Shown: positions 23,540 to 34,474, counted from the first letter of the stretch. The stretch: DNA of 64,000 nucleotides from Adiantum capillus-veneris (GCA_014529385.2 CM043971.1:54828709-54892708), one strand, 5' to 3'. Numbers and translations: made by a program. The notes: generated from the letters alone by a model not told the origin.

Positions 23540-24480
23540 TTAAGCACCCTTGATGAGAATCATGTGTCAACGCAAGATTGTTTGCATACTTCATGAACCG
23601 TTCACAATAGACGGAAAAATCCTTGTGGATATTTTTGAGTTCCGTGTCAAAGAAGAACATCTTAACAAAAATCATATTCGACATTGATCTCATCGTGAAG
23701 GTGATAGAGGTTGCCACAATTTACAACGATGATGTCATTTTTGAGCTTCCACTAACCAAGGAAAAAGTACATGCAATGAAGTCAATGGAGCATCAATACA
23801 ACCCTTATCTCTGGACGAAGCCACAAACCTCAACAATAGCCTTCTCTGGGGTTGCACAACGAAGCCAATGCGTTGGTTCTTTGGAATGCATTAATGAAGA
23901 TTGTCCTAAATTTTTGAACTATGAATATTCAAATTGTGCACACTTTTGCAATAGCTTGTTGAGGGTACTAACACCCAGCGACGTGTGTGAAAGAACATTA
24001 AGCAAAGTGGTATGTCACTTTTGTTCCAACGTTGCACTATGCACTCGAACTTGTGAATGTTTTTTGTATTATATGATGTCGCCAGATGAGACATGCAATA
24101 GGTTGTTAATTCATCGAGGGACACAACGACACATCAAAGTCACTCTTGGACAAAACCAAAGAAATGGTAAAAAATGTCATTTTACTATTGACCATCATGC
24201 AGGAGCTAAGAAATTCTAGAATGTCACTAGACGTCTATAGTCATCTTGGTCAAAAGGGTAAGCGTGCGCAGTCGGAGAGATGTTCTCTACTAAGTAGGGA
24301 TCGGTCATGGTCAAGAGACGTATCAGCCATTCTAATTCCTCAAATTTTTTCTCACACGCTAGCGTATCAACCAAATCCCATTCACAGGCAAGCACCGTGT
24401 AGACTATGTGAAACACTTGTGAAAAGTAAAGAGGGTACGTCTCACCCACAGTGGATGACTCTAGCATACTAGCCATATCT
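23540..24480 (+). pseudogene. unrecognised cysteine-rich protein, frameshifted
   Basis: I do not recognise this gene. A plus-strand frame of 198 codons (23623-24219) has cysteine clusters, including RSQCVGSLECINEDCPKF and VCHFCSNVALCTRTCECFLY, spaced like zinc-binding sites, and ends in ordinary-looking coding sequence. The region before it codes in another frame (IVCILHEPFTIDGKILVDIF), and after about 24146 a third frame continues (DKTKEMVKNVILLLTIMQEL), so at least two frameshifts are present. The composition is unlike the surrounding simple repeats. A transposase or a domesticated transposase is possible given the neighbourhood, but no DDE motif is visible. Confidence 0.45.
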
Positions 24481-24770
24481 GTACACAGAGATAGATTTTG
24501 ATTAGTGTGCAAATATTATAAGGGTCGTGTCCTTGTGCATGATGTGTTTTTATGATTTTTGGGTCCTGTACTAGAATTTGTAGGTTTCCAGATTTTTGTT
24601 TGGTGGCTCTTTCTCTTTTACTTTTTTATTTTTGTTTTCTTGAGTATAGGGCTATATTTATACATTCCCTAAGATTGGGAGATTGAGAGGTCACGGAGGA
24701 AGGTTAAGAGGGGAGCAAGTGAATCACACCCTTTTGCAAAAAGTGATGCATCCTTGAACCAATAGCCTGA

Positions 24771-25165
24771 TTACAACACCTTTCTAGCAGTTAGTTCCCC
24801 TGAGAAATGTATTCCGGCTATACCCATGTGGGCTTCTTGTAGTATGTATAAATACTCATCCTCATGAGCACAACATCTAAGAATATTGTCCTTCTCTAGC
24901 TTGTAGAGAGTTCCTGCAATTAGAGAATAAGTTTCACATTCCTTTAACAATTTTCGAGCTCTATCCTTACGAAGCTCTTTGGGTGGAAAACCATTAACTA
25001 AAAAGTTCACAATCTTCTCACTCCATTCAGGCATGGTCTCGCCTAAGAACAGGGACGTATCGGGCAAGGCAATTCATCATCAATTCTAGTAGAGGCTTCA
25101 CCAATGGGTATGCGAGACAAATGATCCGCCACGACATGTCTTTTATCGAGGCCTCTCATTGGCGA
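24771..25165 (-). pseudogene. second Ty3/gypsy family: RNase H end and integrase zinc region
   Basis: Minus-strand sequence begins with HVVADHLSRIPIGEAST (end of RNase H). After a frameshift near 25070 it continues through EWSEKIVNFLVNGFPPKELR to LYKLEKDNILRC and EAHMGIAGIHFSGELTARKVL, the integrase N-terminal HHCC region. These words differ from the main family in this window, so this is a separate lineage. The integrase core and LTRs are absent. Confidence 0.85.
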
Positions 25166-25199
25166 TCACCTACACACCTAAAGGACCGACAAGCCCAGT

Positions 25200-25905
25200 C
25201 CATGACTCAAATAAGTAATAAGGCATGCATTGAAGGTAATAGGGTGTCCGTAAGGGTTAACATAGAGCGGCAGTGCTCTAGTGAGACATAGAAGGTGTTG
25301 TCAGAGTTTGTGCAGGCAGAGGTAGAGCAGGTCTCCTCCCTAGAGACACAGATAGAGCTGATAAACATGGAGTTCTTTGATATGCTCATATTAGAGGCTG
25401 ATGAGTTGGTGCCAGGACGCACAGTTTTTCCTATAGGTGACAGGGACATAGGTTTCCCAGTGTCGGTGTTGACACATCCATATGTGATGGATAGTCCTGA
25501 TGATGTAGTGATTGCAAATAGCACAGGAGAGGCGAGTACAGTCAAGTTCTGTAGATTTTTTCAACGTTCGGGCATCTCATGTACGACCTGCTAGTGTCGA
25601 GGCCCGACTTAGCAATTGCAGTGGGAGCATTTGCAGCAGGGATTGTCAGTCGTGCGATGAATGACACTAGCATGATGCATAGTGGAGTTTTGTAGACCAT
25701 ACAGAGTAGTATACAAGATTTACATGGAGGTTCTAGTGTGGGTGCACACGCTTGCCTACCAAGAGAGCCGATACGACTGCATGTAGATCGATTGAGTGAG
25801 CCAGTAAGTGTAGATTGAGAGAGTCTCTCGCCTGTTTTCTTGTACATAGTAGTAGTTTTGCTAGTAGGACCCACTTATCAACACATTCGCCTTTAAGTGG
25901 GAGAT
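25200..25905 (+). other. weak coding remnant of unknown type
   Basis: A 99-codon plus-strand frame (25295-25594) contains QAEVEQVSSLETQIELINME and PIGDRDIGFPVSVLTHPYV. I do not recognise it, and no neighbouring frame supports it. It ends just upstream of a copia-type polypurine tract, so it may be the end of an element's internal region. Confidence 0.25.
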
Positions 25906-26136
25906 TGTTGGGGTACATGTGCATGTGCCTTGCCTAGCTGCCCAGGTTATGGGCGCCTGCCCATAACCACTGACACCTTATTTTTGTGTACATATACAAA
26001 GAATAAGGGGCAGCTCATAGAATAGCCTTGCTCCACCCACACACTGTATACTCTCTCCTTCTCTCCTTTCCACGTGCACATCGCACCGCGCATGTATGCA
26101 TCCATGCACACACACTCTTCAAAGCTCCTCCCCAAG
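25895..26136 (+). mobile_element. copia-type polypurine tract and truncated 3' LTR
   Basis: The arrangement aagtgggagat followed by tgttggggtac (LTR start at about 25906) is the usual copia PPT/LTR junction. The LTR contains a perfect hairpin, ggttatgggc-gcct-gcccataacc (25945-25968). It is cut off at about 26136, where a Ty3 LTR begins. Confidence 0.6.
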
Positions 26137-27100
26137 TGTTTGAATCCTATTGGTTAGACTTAAAAGGGGTCCAATGAGCATTTAGTTTAATTAAACAATT
26201 ATCTAGGTATTATCAAGCCCTCTCTCTCAAAGGGGTAAGGAGGACATTTGTCCAAAGACTACCCATGTTGCTTGAAATGCATTGTGCATGTGATTGGCTA
26301 GGCTTAGAGGGGTCTAATGAGCTTCAAGCTTGAGCTACAAGCAGGGGTCGACCAAAGCAAACAAGGGGGGTGCTTGGGGGTATAGTCCCTCTCACACACA
26401 CTCACTTTCTCTCATTCTCACTTTGTGAAAGTGCAAGAGTTCATCTCCTTCTCCAAGCTTGAGAAGTTGAGAGCTTACACCAACACTCTTGGCTATGGAA
26501 TGCAAATCCAACCAAGAGCCATGCTTCAATGCTATGTTAGCCATCTTCTTCATCTCATTACTATGCTACTATGCTATGCTAATCTCTATGAGTAATGGTA
26601 TGAGAGGATGCTACTTCTTTCTCGTATGTTACTTCTCCTTCTTCTTCCCTACCCTCATTCTCTGCTAGCTCTCTCCACCTTCAAAGGTGTTTGAGGTCTT
26701 GGTACTGAGGTCGGGGACAAGTTAATACTTTGGTAAGATAGTTTAGGGCATAATCTTGGTGCATGAAGCTTACCATATTCATTGCACCAACGAGGTCACA
26801 AGTAACACAAATCTTGTATTGTACCAAGTCTCTCTTCATGGGAGAACCTATAATACAAAAGCCTTTTGGAGGAGGGACCAGCTCCAAGTAAATTCGGTCC
26901 TCAACTATTGTCAATTTCTCTAATCCTTTCTCTCTCTCTTTTACAAGTATTGTTCATGCCAAGCTAATTAGGTGTAATGTTCATTTGCTACTTCTAATCG
27001 AGTACTACTCTTATGATCTTTAAGAATTCTCTTAAAGAAAATGCTCACTATTGTTATTTCAATTCCGCTACAATCTAAGTTATAGCCATATTCCATTACA
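26137..27100 (+). mobile_element. 5'-truncated LTR of the main Ty3 family
   Basis: Matches the last about 950 bp of the solo LTR at 61937-63588, from cctattggtt to the terminal ttccattaca at 27100. No PBS follows, so this was a 3' LTR or a solo LTR. The U3 half, with its minisatellite, is missing. Confidence 0.88.
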
Positions 27101-27326
27101 GATAGATATATTTGGTGCATCAGCTCTCATGAAAGATGAGAGATTGACTAATTGCTAGGAGCTCTTTGTAAAACTCTTTTAATTATTCTACAACATTGGA
27201 TAGATATACCGAGTTGTGTTGCAGCTTTGTTTTTTTGTTATTTGCATTGCTTAAGTTGTTCATTTATGGATAATGGAACTAATGTATTATATTTGTGTTA
27301 TTTGTGAATCTGTAGCCATGGCCAAT
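27101..27326 (+). other. upstream region and first codons of the interrupted gene
   Basis: AT-rich DNA leading to ATGGCCAAT (27318-27326). The last five bases are the CCAAT target site of the Ty3 element. Without the element, these three codons join the open frame at 36102. A ttgcag site at about 27220 may be a splice acceptor in the leader. Confidence 0.5.
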
Positions 27327-28933
27327 TGTAATGGAATTTGCCTATTCAATTTGAGAATAGCGGAATTTAATGAGAGTACTTTCAAGAAATGATTTTGTGA
27401 GCATAGCGGGTAGACATAATTGAAGATAGCAACATAATCATAGCAATTAGTTAACTTGGCATAGACAATACTTTTGCAAGAGAGAGAGTTTAGAGAACAT
27501 GACAACAATTGAGGACCAGATTTATGTGGAGCCGGTCCCCCCTCCAATAGGCATTTGTATTATGATTTCTCCCATAAAGAGAGACTTGTTACAATACAGT
27601 CTTTGTGTTCCTTGTGACCTAGGTGATGCCATGAAGATGGAAGGCTTCATGCACCACAAACATAACATAAACTTGAAGAAAGCTTTAACTATCCCAAGCC
27701 TCAGTCCCAAGACCTCAAACACCTTCGAAGGTGGAGAGAGCTAGCAGGGAATGAGGGTAGGGAAGAGGAAGAAGAAACATTTCGTAGGAGAAAGAATTAG
27801 TTCCTCACTTATCATACTCTTGTTGCTAGCATACATAATAGCATAGTAATGAAGAAGAAGGATATGGCAAGCTTAAGCATTGAAGCATGGCTCTTGGTTG
27901 GATTTGCACTCCATAGCCAAGAGTGTTGGTGTAGGCTCTCAACCTCTACTTGCTTGGAGAGGGAGCTCTTGCACTTTGCATATCACACAATGAGAGTGCT
28001 TGTGAGTGTGTGTGGGTGAGTATACCCCCTAGGCACCCCCCTAGCTTGCTTGGGTCGACCCCCCCTTGTAGCTCATGCCTGAAGCTCATTGGACCCCTCC
28101 AGGCCTAGCCAATCACAAGCAAGAGCCATTACAAGCAACATGGGTAGCCTTGGGACAAGTGTCCCCCTTTCCCCTTTGAGAGAGAGGACTTGATAAATGC
28201 TAAAACAATTAGATAATTCATGTAATTTATCATTGGACCCCTTTGAAGCCTAGCCAATAGGCTTCAAGCAACACATGAAGGTAACATGGGTAGGGGCCTG
28301 ACATGTGTCCTTGCTGCCTCTTCAAGTTGGGCTTCCCTTGTGTGTGTGAGTGGGTGTTCTCTCTCTAGCCCCTAGGAAAAGGGCTCGCCCCCCCTCTTGT
28401 AGGAATGCTTTTGACTTTTAGGTGATCAAGCACCTTACTCACCAAGCATGACAAAGCACTTGAACTAGGGGGTGTTCCCACAAGCATCTCAGGCAAGCTT
28501 CTCAAGGCACCTCAAGTACTTTAATCATGCAGCAAGTCAAGCACCTCAAGCATGGAGCCATTCAAGCACCTCAAGCATCTTAATCAAGCACCTCAAGCAT
28601 GAAAAACACCTCAAGCATGACAAGCACCTCGAGCTTGGGCCGGGTTCCCACCTCAAGCTCAGCCCTAGCTTACTTAAGGTCAAAGGACTTTTACACACAT
28701 TTATTGGAGGTCTTCAATGAAGCTAACCCTAAGGTCTTATGCTCCATTGGTTAGCCTTGCTCTTTGATAGACCATCTCCCTTTTGGGCCCCTTTACCATT
28801 GGCCCCGTGTTGAGATAGATCTATAAGCACATACCTATATCTTAACACTTGTTCCCGTTTATTCTCCCACATTAAGTGATCAATTTAATATGAGAAAATC
28901 ATTTGGGTTAGTTAGATATTAGATTTTATGACA
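27327..28933 (-). repeat. 3' LTR of the complete Ty3 element
   Basis: On the minus strand it runs from TGTCATAAAATC to CCATTACA (TG...CA ends). It contains a short-period repeat around cacctcaagcat (about 28490-28640) in the U3 part. Confidence 0.97.
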
Positions 28934-28947
28934 TTAACTCTCTCTTG
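28934..28947 (-). promoter_or_regulatory. polypurine tract
   Basis: The minus strand reads caagagagagttaa immediately before the 3' LTR. It is the expected primer for plus-strand DNA synthesis. Confidence 0.8.
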
Positions 28948-29293
28948 AAATCATAGTCGTCCTCGACTATGAGGTAGAAAAGATAAAGTCTTAGTCATTA
29001 GTCAATCGTACTTAGCGGGTAAAGGATCCCTTTTTACCCTATGACATCTTTCCAAGATGGATGACTAATCCATTTGGTGCTTGGGAGACATAGCTGCCGC
29101 AAGCATGGCTGCTCTTTAGTCCATTTTATTCTCCGAAAGTAGAGTGACAAATTCTACTTGGTGTTTGAGAGACGTCGTCATCACAAACATGATTCTAAGC
29201 ATGCATACTAGTTAAATTTTGTGCACAATTAAAAAGAGGACTAGTCATATAAGACAAAAACATGAGTTATTTAAAAGAAATTTGTACATTTGC

Positions 29294-29752
29294 TTACTCT
29301 AATGTAGCATTGTAAGCATTGACAAGGTTCATACTATCCTTAAGTTGTACTCCTTGCATCCATTTAGCATCTTCAAAAGGATAATTTTTGAACTTAATAA
29401 GATACCGTCGGATAATCTTACCATGTCGTAGTACCTTGTCTTCATGCCGAAGGATAGCTTCGGGTTGTAGCACCTCTTCTTGGTCTTCAACTTCGGGAGG
29501 GTCTTCAATAATTGGTTCAATTGGTGGCTCTCCTTTGTAGGGCTTAAGTAAGCTTACATGAAAGGCATTGTGTATAAGCCAATGGTTGGGAAACTTGAGT
29601 TGATAAGCCGTCTCATTGATAGGCTTCAAGATTTGGAAAGGACCATAGTATCTTTTTGCTAGTTTAGCATAATACTTTTGATGGCCCGTAGGATTTTTGC
29701 CCGTCGTTTGCCTTAATCGAGCCTTAGGAAACTTGAGTAAGACCCAATCATT
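29294..29752 (-). CDS. Ty3 integrase C-terminus with chromodomain-like end, frameshifted from pol
   Basis: The last part of pol, read in a different frame from the main polyprotein because one A is missing from an A-run at about 29752-29757; the relative at 3150 has the extra A. After the shift the sequence continues VLLKFPKARLRQ, KRYYGPFQIL, HNAFHVSLLKPYKGEPP (integrase C-terminal core), a Glu/Pro-rich linker and RYLIKFKNYPFEDAKWM, which resembles a chromodomain (usual form: YLVKWKGY...TWE). In chromoviruses this tail steers integration to marked chromatin. The frameshift would remove it from the polyprotein. A homopolymer sequencing error is an alternative. Confidence 0.88.
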   Translation of the reverse strand, partial: NDWVLLKFPKARLRQTTGKNPTGHQKYYAKLAKRYYGPFQILKPINETAYQLKFPNHWLIHNAFHVSLLKPYKGEPPIEPIIEDPPEVEDQEEVLQPEAILRHEDKVLRHGKIIRRYLIKFKNYPFEDAKWMQGVQLKDSMNLVNAYNATLE

Positions 29753-32700
29753 TCTTTGAACATTAAGGCTCTTCTGTGCTTATCAGCAGCAGCTTTTTGC
29801 CTTTGTTGAGAGATGGCTATAGCCTCCCTAATCTTTTGAAAAGATTCTTGTAGGTCACGGCTATACTCATCGGCGGCGAAGATTTTCCCATGTACTTTCA
29901 GTAGCAAGGGACTTTTAGGTCTTCCTTCTATGATCTCGAAAGGTGCTTTGCCCGTAGAAGTATGTACAGTATTATTGTAGGCATACTCTACTAGCGGTAA
30001 ATACTTTTCCCATTGTGAGCGTTGATCTACTTCGGTAACATAAGTCTTGAGTAGATCGAGTATCGTAAGATTGGCTATCTCACTTTGGCCATCCGTTTGT
30101 GGGTGATAGGCCGAAGAGAAATTCAATCTTGTTCCTAGATTTTCAAAGAGACCTTTCCAGAAATTACTGGTCATTCTAGGATCTCTATCTGACACGATGG
30201 ATGTGGGTAATCCATGGTGTTTGAAAATCTGAGATATGAAGAGAGTTGCCATTTGATGTGCCTTAATAGTCTTTTTGACAGGAATAAAATGTGCTTGCTT
30301 GCTAAACCTGTCGACTATTGTCCATATTCCTGTATTCCCATGGATAGACTTGGGTAATCCAAAGATGAAATCCATGGATATACTCTCCCATGGTGAATTT
30401 GGAATAGGCAATGGCTGGAGTAATCCAGGTTGCTTCCCTCTATCATACTTGGTCTTTTGGCATACTACACATTTTGAAACATACTCTTGTATGTCCACTT
30501 TCATGGTAGGCCAATAGAAATACGTCTCTACTCCTTGGAGAGTAGGTTGAATACCTCTATGCCCTGCATATGGAGGAGCATGGGATTCATACATAACCTT
30601 CTCACGAAGGGAATGGGTAACACATAGCCTATTGCCGTGAAGAAGATAACCATCCTGCAAGGTGAATGGTTCCTCTTTCTTCCCCAAAGCAAGGGCTGAC
30701 ATTATGTCTCTAAAGTCAGGGTTAGTAGCATACTCATCTATCATAGAGGATAGATCATTGTGAGTAGCTATAGACACCGCATTAACTTTTGGTCGTCGTG
30801 AAAGTGCATCGGCAACTTGATTGTGCTTACCAGCTATGTGAGCAATATGAAAATTAAATTGCGAAAGAAAATTTGCCCACCTCATTTGTTTGTCAGAAAG
30901 CTTGGTTTGCGTCATGAAATACTTGAGACTTTGGTGGTCGGTTCGTAGGATAAATGGAGTCCCCACTAGGTAGTGCTTCCATGTGTCTAGGGCATGTAGA
31001 ACAGCTAAAAGCTCTTTCTCATAAATGCCCAAGACTCGTTCATCACCATTGAGCCTTCGGCTCTCATATGCTATGGCATGCCCTTCTTGAAGAAAAACCG
31101 CTCCAAGGCAATCACCACAAGCATCACATTGGACCTCAAAGGGCTTTGAGAGATCCGGAAGCACAAGGACTGGTTGGGAAGTAAGCTTCTCTTTGAGTTT
31201 TTCAAAAGCATTTTGCTCCTTAGCAGTCCATACAAACTTAACGTTCTTCTTGGTTAAGTCGTGTAGTGGTCCTGCCACTTGAGAGAATTTTGCTATGAAG
31301 CGTCTATAGTATGCACACATACCAATAAAGCTTCTTAGCTCATGTAGATTCCTTGGGTTAGGCCATGACTTTATTACCTCTAACTTTGATGGATCCATAC
31401 GAATACCATCGTGAGAGATAATATGGCCTAGATATTGAATCTCTTGAAGGAAGAATTCACTTTTCTTTTGGTTGAGAAAAAGTTTGTTCTCCCTCAAGGC
31501 TTGAAAAATCACTTGGAGATGTTGCTTATGTTCCTCCAAAGACTTGGAGTAGATGATGATATCATCGAAGAACACTCCAGTGAATTTTCGATATGGTCTA
31601 AAAATTTTATCCATCAAACGATTGAACGTAGCTGGTGCATTAGTCAAGCCAAAAGGCATGACTAGATATTCATAAAGACCAAATGTTGTGCGAAACGCGG
31701 TCTTTAAGATATCCTCATCCACTATCCTTATTTGATGATAGCCACTCTTAAGGTCAATCCTACTGAAGTAGGCAGAGCCTTGTAGCTTATCAAACAGATC
31801 TTCTACCCGAGGTACGGGAAATCTGTTTTTAATAGTGATATGGTTTAGTGCTCGATAGTCCACACACATACGGTATGTACCATCTTTCTTTTGCACTAAA
31901 AGGACTGGAGAACAAAAGGGAGAGGAACTAGGCCTCACCATCCCTTTGTCTACCAGCTCTTGTACTTGCCTCATGATCTCCTCTTGTTGAGCTTGTGAGA
32001 CTCGATAAGGAGGTTTGTTAGGCGGTGAGCTTCCTGGAAGGAGCTCAATACGATGGTCATCATCCCCTCGTTTTGGAGGTAGGTCCATAGGGATATCATC
32101 GATGAACACATCTTGGAATCCTTTTAGAAAAGTAGACAAGTCTAACTCTTCTTGATTCCTATCATTTTCATTTGATGAAACATTATTAGCTTTTAGAGAA
32201 TCTTTGACATAAATCATGTACGCAGAAACTGAGCTCTTCATTGATTTATCAAAAGAAAGAGGATTTACAAGTGGAATAGTGCGACCACGCTCACTAGCAT
32301 CTACATACATGTTCTTTCCCCTGTAGGTGAAGTAAATTCTCCTTTCAGGGAACTTCATGTTGGCAGCCATGCGATCAAACCATGGTGCCCCTAGGATAAC
32401 ATCCTGATGTTGGAGGGGAGAGATGAAGAAGTCTTCTTTGTCGACATAGCTTTGGACATGAAGCCTCAACTTCCCAATCAAGGGAGTAACGGAGGCTTGT
32501 TGTCCCTTGAAAGCTGCATTAGCTGTTACTATATCTCCCATCTCAAAAGCTTGAATGCCCAACTTGGTGGCCAACTCTATTGATATGAAGTTGAGAGTAG
32601 AGCCAGGGTCAAACAAGATGAAGGCATCATGCTCTCGTACCTTTCCCCAAGCATAGGAGAGTGATGATCCTTTGCAATGAGCATCCTCTTTTGGAGCTTC

Positions 32701-33630
32701 GATGGTGGAAGCCCTAGGAGTCTCATTGCGAGTATTCTTCTTGAGGCAAGAACGATAGCCATGTCCTTGCTCCCCACACTTGAAACACTTATGGTCCTTG
32801 CGAAAAGCTTCAAGCTCTTCAGGAGAGAGTTTGTTTTTACCTTTGTAAACTCCCTTCTCCTTGGACCGATTGTTGTTGTTGTTGTTGGAAGTGCCTTGGG
32901 AATTATTTTGAGCATTGGATTTCCCCTTTGCATCATTTTTATCTTTGTTTTCCATGGGCTTGACATTACGTCTAGCCCCTTGATGGAAATTGATGCGTGA
33001 AGCAACCATGGTGTGGTGGATTACTTCGGTAATAGTACCGGGCCGTTGAGAGTTGATATATTCGGCCATCTCTTCAGGTAATCCCACACAGAATTGCTGT
33101 CTTTGCTCGGCAAAGTCTATCTTTTGAAAGACAATAGCTTTGAGATGTAAATCCCAAAACTTATCTACATACTTGTTGATAGACTCATGAGAGAGGAGCT
33201 TCAAGCCGCGCCATTCGGTAAGAACTTTATCTTTAGTATCGCTTGGAAGAAATTGCTTCATGATGGAAACTCGTAGAGTTTTCCATGTCTTTGGGGCTTC
33301 TCCATTGCCACGAAGGCTAGCCCACCATTGACGAGCTGATTTTTGGAAGTGCATAGCTACATGGCGTAGCTTGGAGGACTCTGTGAAGCCCTCGTCCCCA
33401 AAGGCCGCATCAAATTGCTGGATGAAGGCCAACACTTTGTCGGTAGCACCAAAGGTGCCATCGTAGGTGAGAAAAGAGATACTCTTTCCTCCCTCCTTGA
33501 ACTTCTTTAGCTTTTGTGACCTTCGCCATGCAGGAAATGATTTGCGATGCCCTCCCCTCTTGTATTCTCTAGGAGAATAGCCATAACTTTCATCGGAAGA
33601 GAAGGAAGGTGAAGAAGAAGGAGAAGAGGG
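29713..33630 (-). CDS. Ty3 gag-pol polyprotein, main open part
   Basis: About 1306 open codons in frame with gag after the TGA at 33631. Counting residues from 33435: gag core (QWWASLRG about 36-43, EWRGLKLLSHESINKYVDKF about 74-93); CCHC knuckle CFKCGEQGHGYRSC (217-230); aspartic protease with FDPGST (275-280; DSG/DTG is usual); RT with CVDYRALNHITIKNRFPVPR (524-543), catalytic SRIDLKSGY (D561) and VFFDDIIIYS (D624, D625); RNase H FEVQCDACGDCLG (766-778) to HQVADALSRR-type end (about 880); integrase HHCC (H952 to C992), D1022, D1083 and E1119. All catalytic acids are present. It ends early at 29713 because of the frameshift. Family role: particle formation, cDNA synthesis and integration. 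It lies between PBS and PPT as expected. Confidence 0.96.
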   Translation of the reverse strand, partial: PSSPSSSPSFSSDESYGYSPREYKRGGHRKSFPAWRRSQKLKKFKEGGKSISFLTYDGTFGATDKVLAFIQQFDAAFGDEGFTESSKLRHVAMHFQKSARQWWASLRGNGEAPKTWKTLRVSIMKQFLPSDTKDKVLTEWRGLKLLSHESINKYVDKFWDLHLKAIVFQKIDFAEQRQQFCVGLPEEMAEYINSQRPGTITEVIHHTMVASRINFHQGARRNVKPMENKDKNDAKGKSNAQNNSQGTSNNNNNNRSKEKGVYKGKNKLSPEELEAFRKDHKCFKCGEQGHGYRSCLKKNTRNETPRASTIEAPKEDAHCKGSSLSYAWGKVREHDAFILFDPGSTLNFISIELATKLGIQAFEMGDIVTANAAFKGQQASVTPLIGKLRLHVQSYVDKEDFFISPLQHQDVILGAPWFDRMAANMKFPERRIYFTYRGKNMYVDASERGRTIPLVNPLSFDKSMKSSVSAYMIYVKDSLKANNVSSNENDRNQEELDLSTFLKGFQDVFIDDIPMDLPPKRGDDDHRIELLPGSSPPNKPPYRVSQAQQEEIMRQVQELVDKGMVRPSSSPFCSPVLLVQKKDGTYRMCVDYRALNHITIKNRFPVPRVEDLFDKLQGSAYFSRIDLKSGYHQIRIVDEDILKTAFRTTFGLYEYLVMPFGLTNAPATFNRLMDKIFRPYRKFTGVFFDDIIIYSKSLEEHKQHLQVIFQALRENKLFLNQKKSEFFLQEIQYLGHIISHDGIRMDPSKLEVIKSWPNPRNLHELRSFIGMCAYYRRFIAKFSQVAGPLHDLTKKNVKFVWTAKEQNAFEKLKEKLTSQPVLVLPDLSKPFEVQCDACGDCLGAVFLQEGHAIAYESRRLNGDERVLGIYEKELLAVLHALDTWKHYLVGTPFILRTDHQSLKYFMTQTKLSDKQMRWANFLSQFNFHIAHIAGKHNQVADALSRRPKVNAVSIATHNDLSSMIDEYATNPDFRDIMSALALGKKEEPFTLQDGYLLHGNRLCVTHSLREKVMYESHAPPYAGHRGIQPTLQGVETYFYWPTMKVDIQEYVSKCVVCQKTKYDRGKQPGLLQPLPIPNSPWESISMDFIFGLPKSIHGNTGIWTIVDRFSKQAHFIPVKKTIKAHQMATLFISQIFKHHGLPTSIVSDRDPRMTSNFWKGLFENLGTRLNFSSAYHPQTDGQSEIANLTILDLLKTYVTEVDQRSQWEKYLPLVEYAYNNTVHTSTGKAPFEIIEGRPKSPLLLKVHGKIFAADEYSRDLQESFQKIREAIAISQQRQKAAADKHRRALMFKEMIGSYSSFLRLD

Positions 33631-34074
33631 TCACCTCTTCCTAGCCCTTTTCTTCCTTTGTTTCCTCTCTTGCCTTTGAGAGTGATGAGGAGAAGGACTA
33701 TGGGTTGCTCTTTTCCTCTTGGGAGGAGTAGGCGATCGTCTAAACCGCCTTCTTCGTGGAGCCACATCTTCAGAAGAACTTAGACTTTCATTGCTTTCTT
33801 TCTCTTTGGATTCCTCCTCTCGAATGGGAGAGAGTCTTCTTTTGGGGGTCTCTTCAAGAGGCCTCCTAAGCTCTCTCTCCTCTTGGAGAGGAAGGGAAAT
33901 TCCATAGGCACGAAGTTGTTGAGTAACTTCGGCTTGCAAGGTAGGGTTGCCCATAGCTTGTTGCAACCTAGTCACAAGATAATTCACAAACATGGGAGCA
34001 TCATCATTAGCACCTTCATGTGCAAAATCAAAGCTATCAATGTTCATTCTACTCTCTTGATTATTGTCAGCCAT
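33631..34074 (-). CDS. Ty3 gag N-terminal part, cut by a nonsense codon
   Basis: 147 codons from an ATG (34074) to TGA (33631-33633). The start matches the gag start of the decayed relative at 57699 (shared SFDF, NDAPM.VNYLV.RLQQ). The C-terminal half is Arg/Ser/Lys-rich. The reading frame continues unchanged after the TGA into the gag core and pol. The relatives at 58222 and 58314 read AGGTCACCC where this copy has AGGTGACCC, so a single TCA-to-TGA change made the stop. It lies before the zinc knuckle, so it is unlikely to be a programmed gag/pol readthrough site. Confidence 0.9.
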   Translation of the reverse strand: MADNNQESRMNIDSFDFAHEGANDDAPMFVNYLVTRLQQAMGNPTLQAEVTQQLRAYGISLPLQEERELRRPLEETPKRRLSPIREEESKEKESNESLSSSEDVAPRRRRFRRSPTPPKRKRATHSPSPHHSQRQERKQRKKRARKR

Positions 34075-34474
34075 GTTAACAAAATTTTATGTATGTACTT
34101 AGTGTATGCTTTGGCAATTCAAAACCTTAGTTGCCACTCCTCTTAGCCTTTGAAAATCGGCTCTTAAGTATCTACACCTACGGCTCAAAGTGGTTAATTA
34201 TAGAGAGTAGAGGAGTAGGTCTAACATAGCAGAGTTGCCAAGGGCTAGCTCCTTTCGGACTTCTTATGGCTCAATAATGGTAAAGCCGTAGGCAAGTCTA
34301 AAAAGACTCCATTATTAAGTCCAAAGCTCCCGAGGTGTGCACCATCCCCCACATAGTGGGCTTAACAAAACCGGTATTAGATCCCATTTCCACTTACTCT
34401 ATTATAATTAACAACATCAACCATTTATAGGCTACTTAAGGACCTCTCTTCTTAAGCAAGAAAAGAGAAACCAA

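Noticed and set aside
28472-28720. 82-codon ORF (HLKHLKH type) present in both LTRs of the Ty3 element
   Set aside because: It is the translation of the LTR minisatellite and has no gag or pol relation.
30275-33005. Plus-strand and off-frame ORFs inside the Ty3 polyprotein
   Set aside because: They overlap the well-supported minus-strand gag-pol frame and show no family motifs.
33631-33633. Programmed gag/pol readthrough stop
   Set aside because: The TGA lies inside gag, before the zinc knuckle, and relatives have a Ser codon there.
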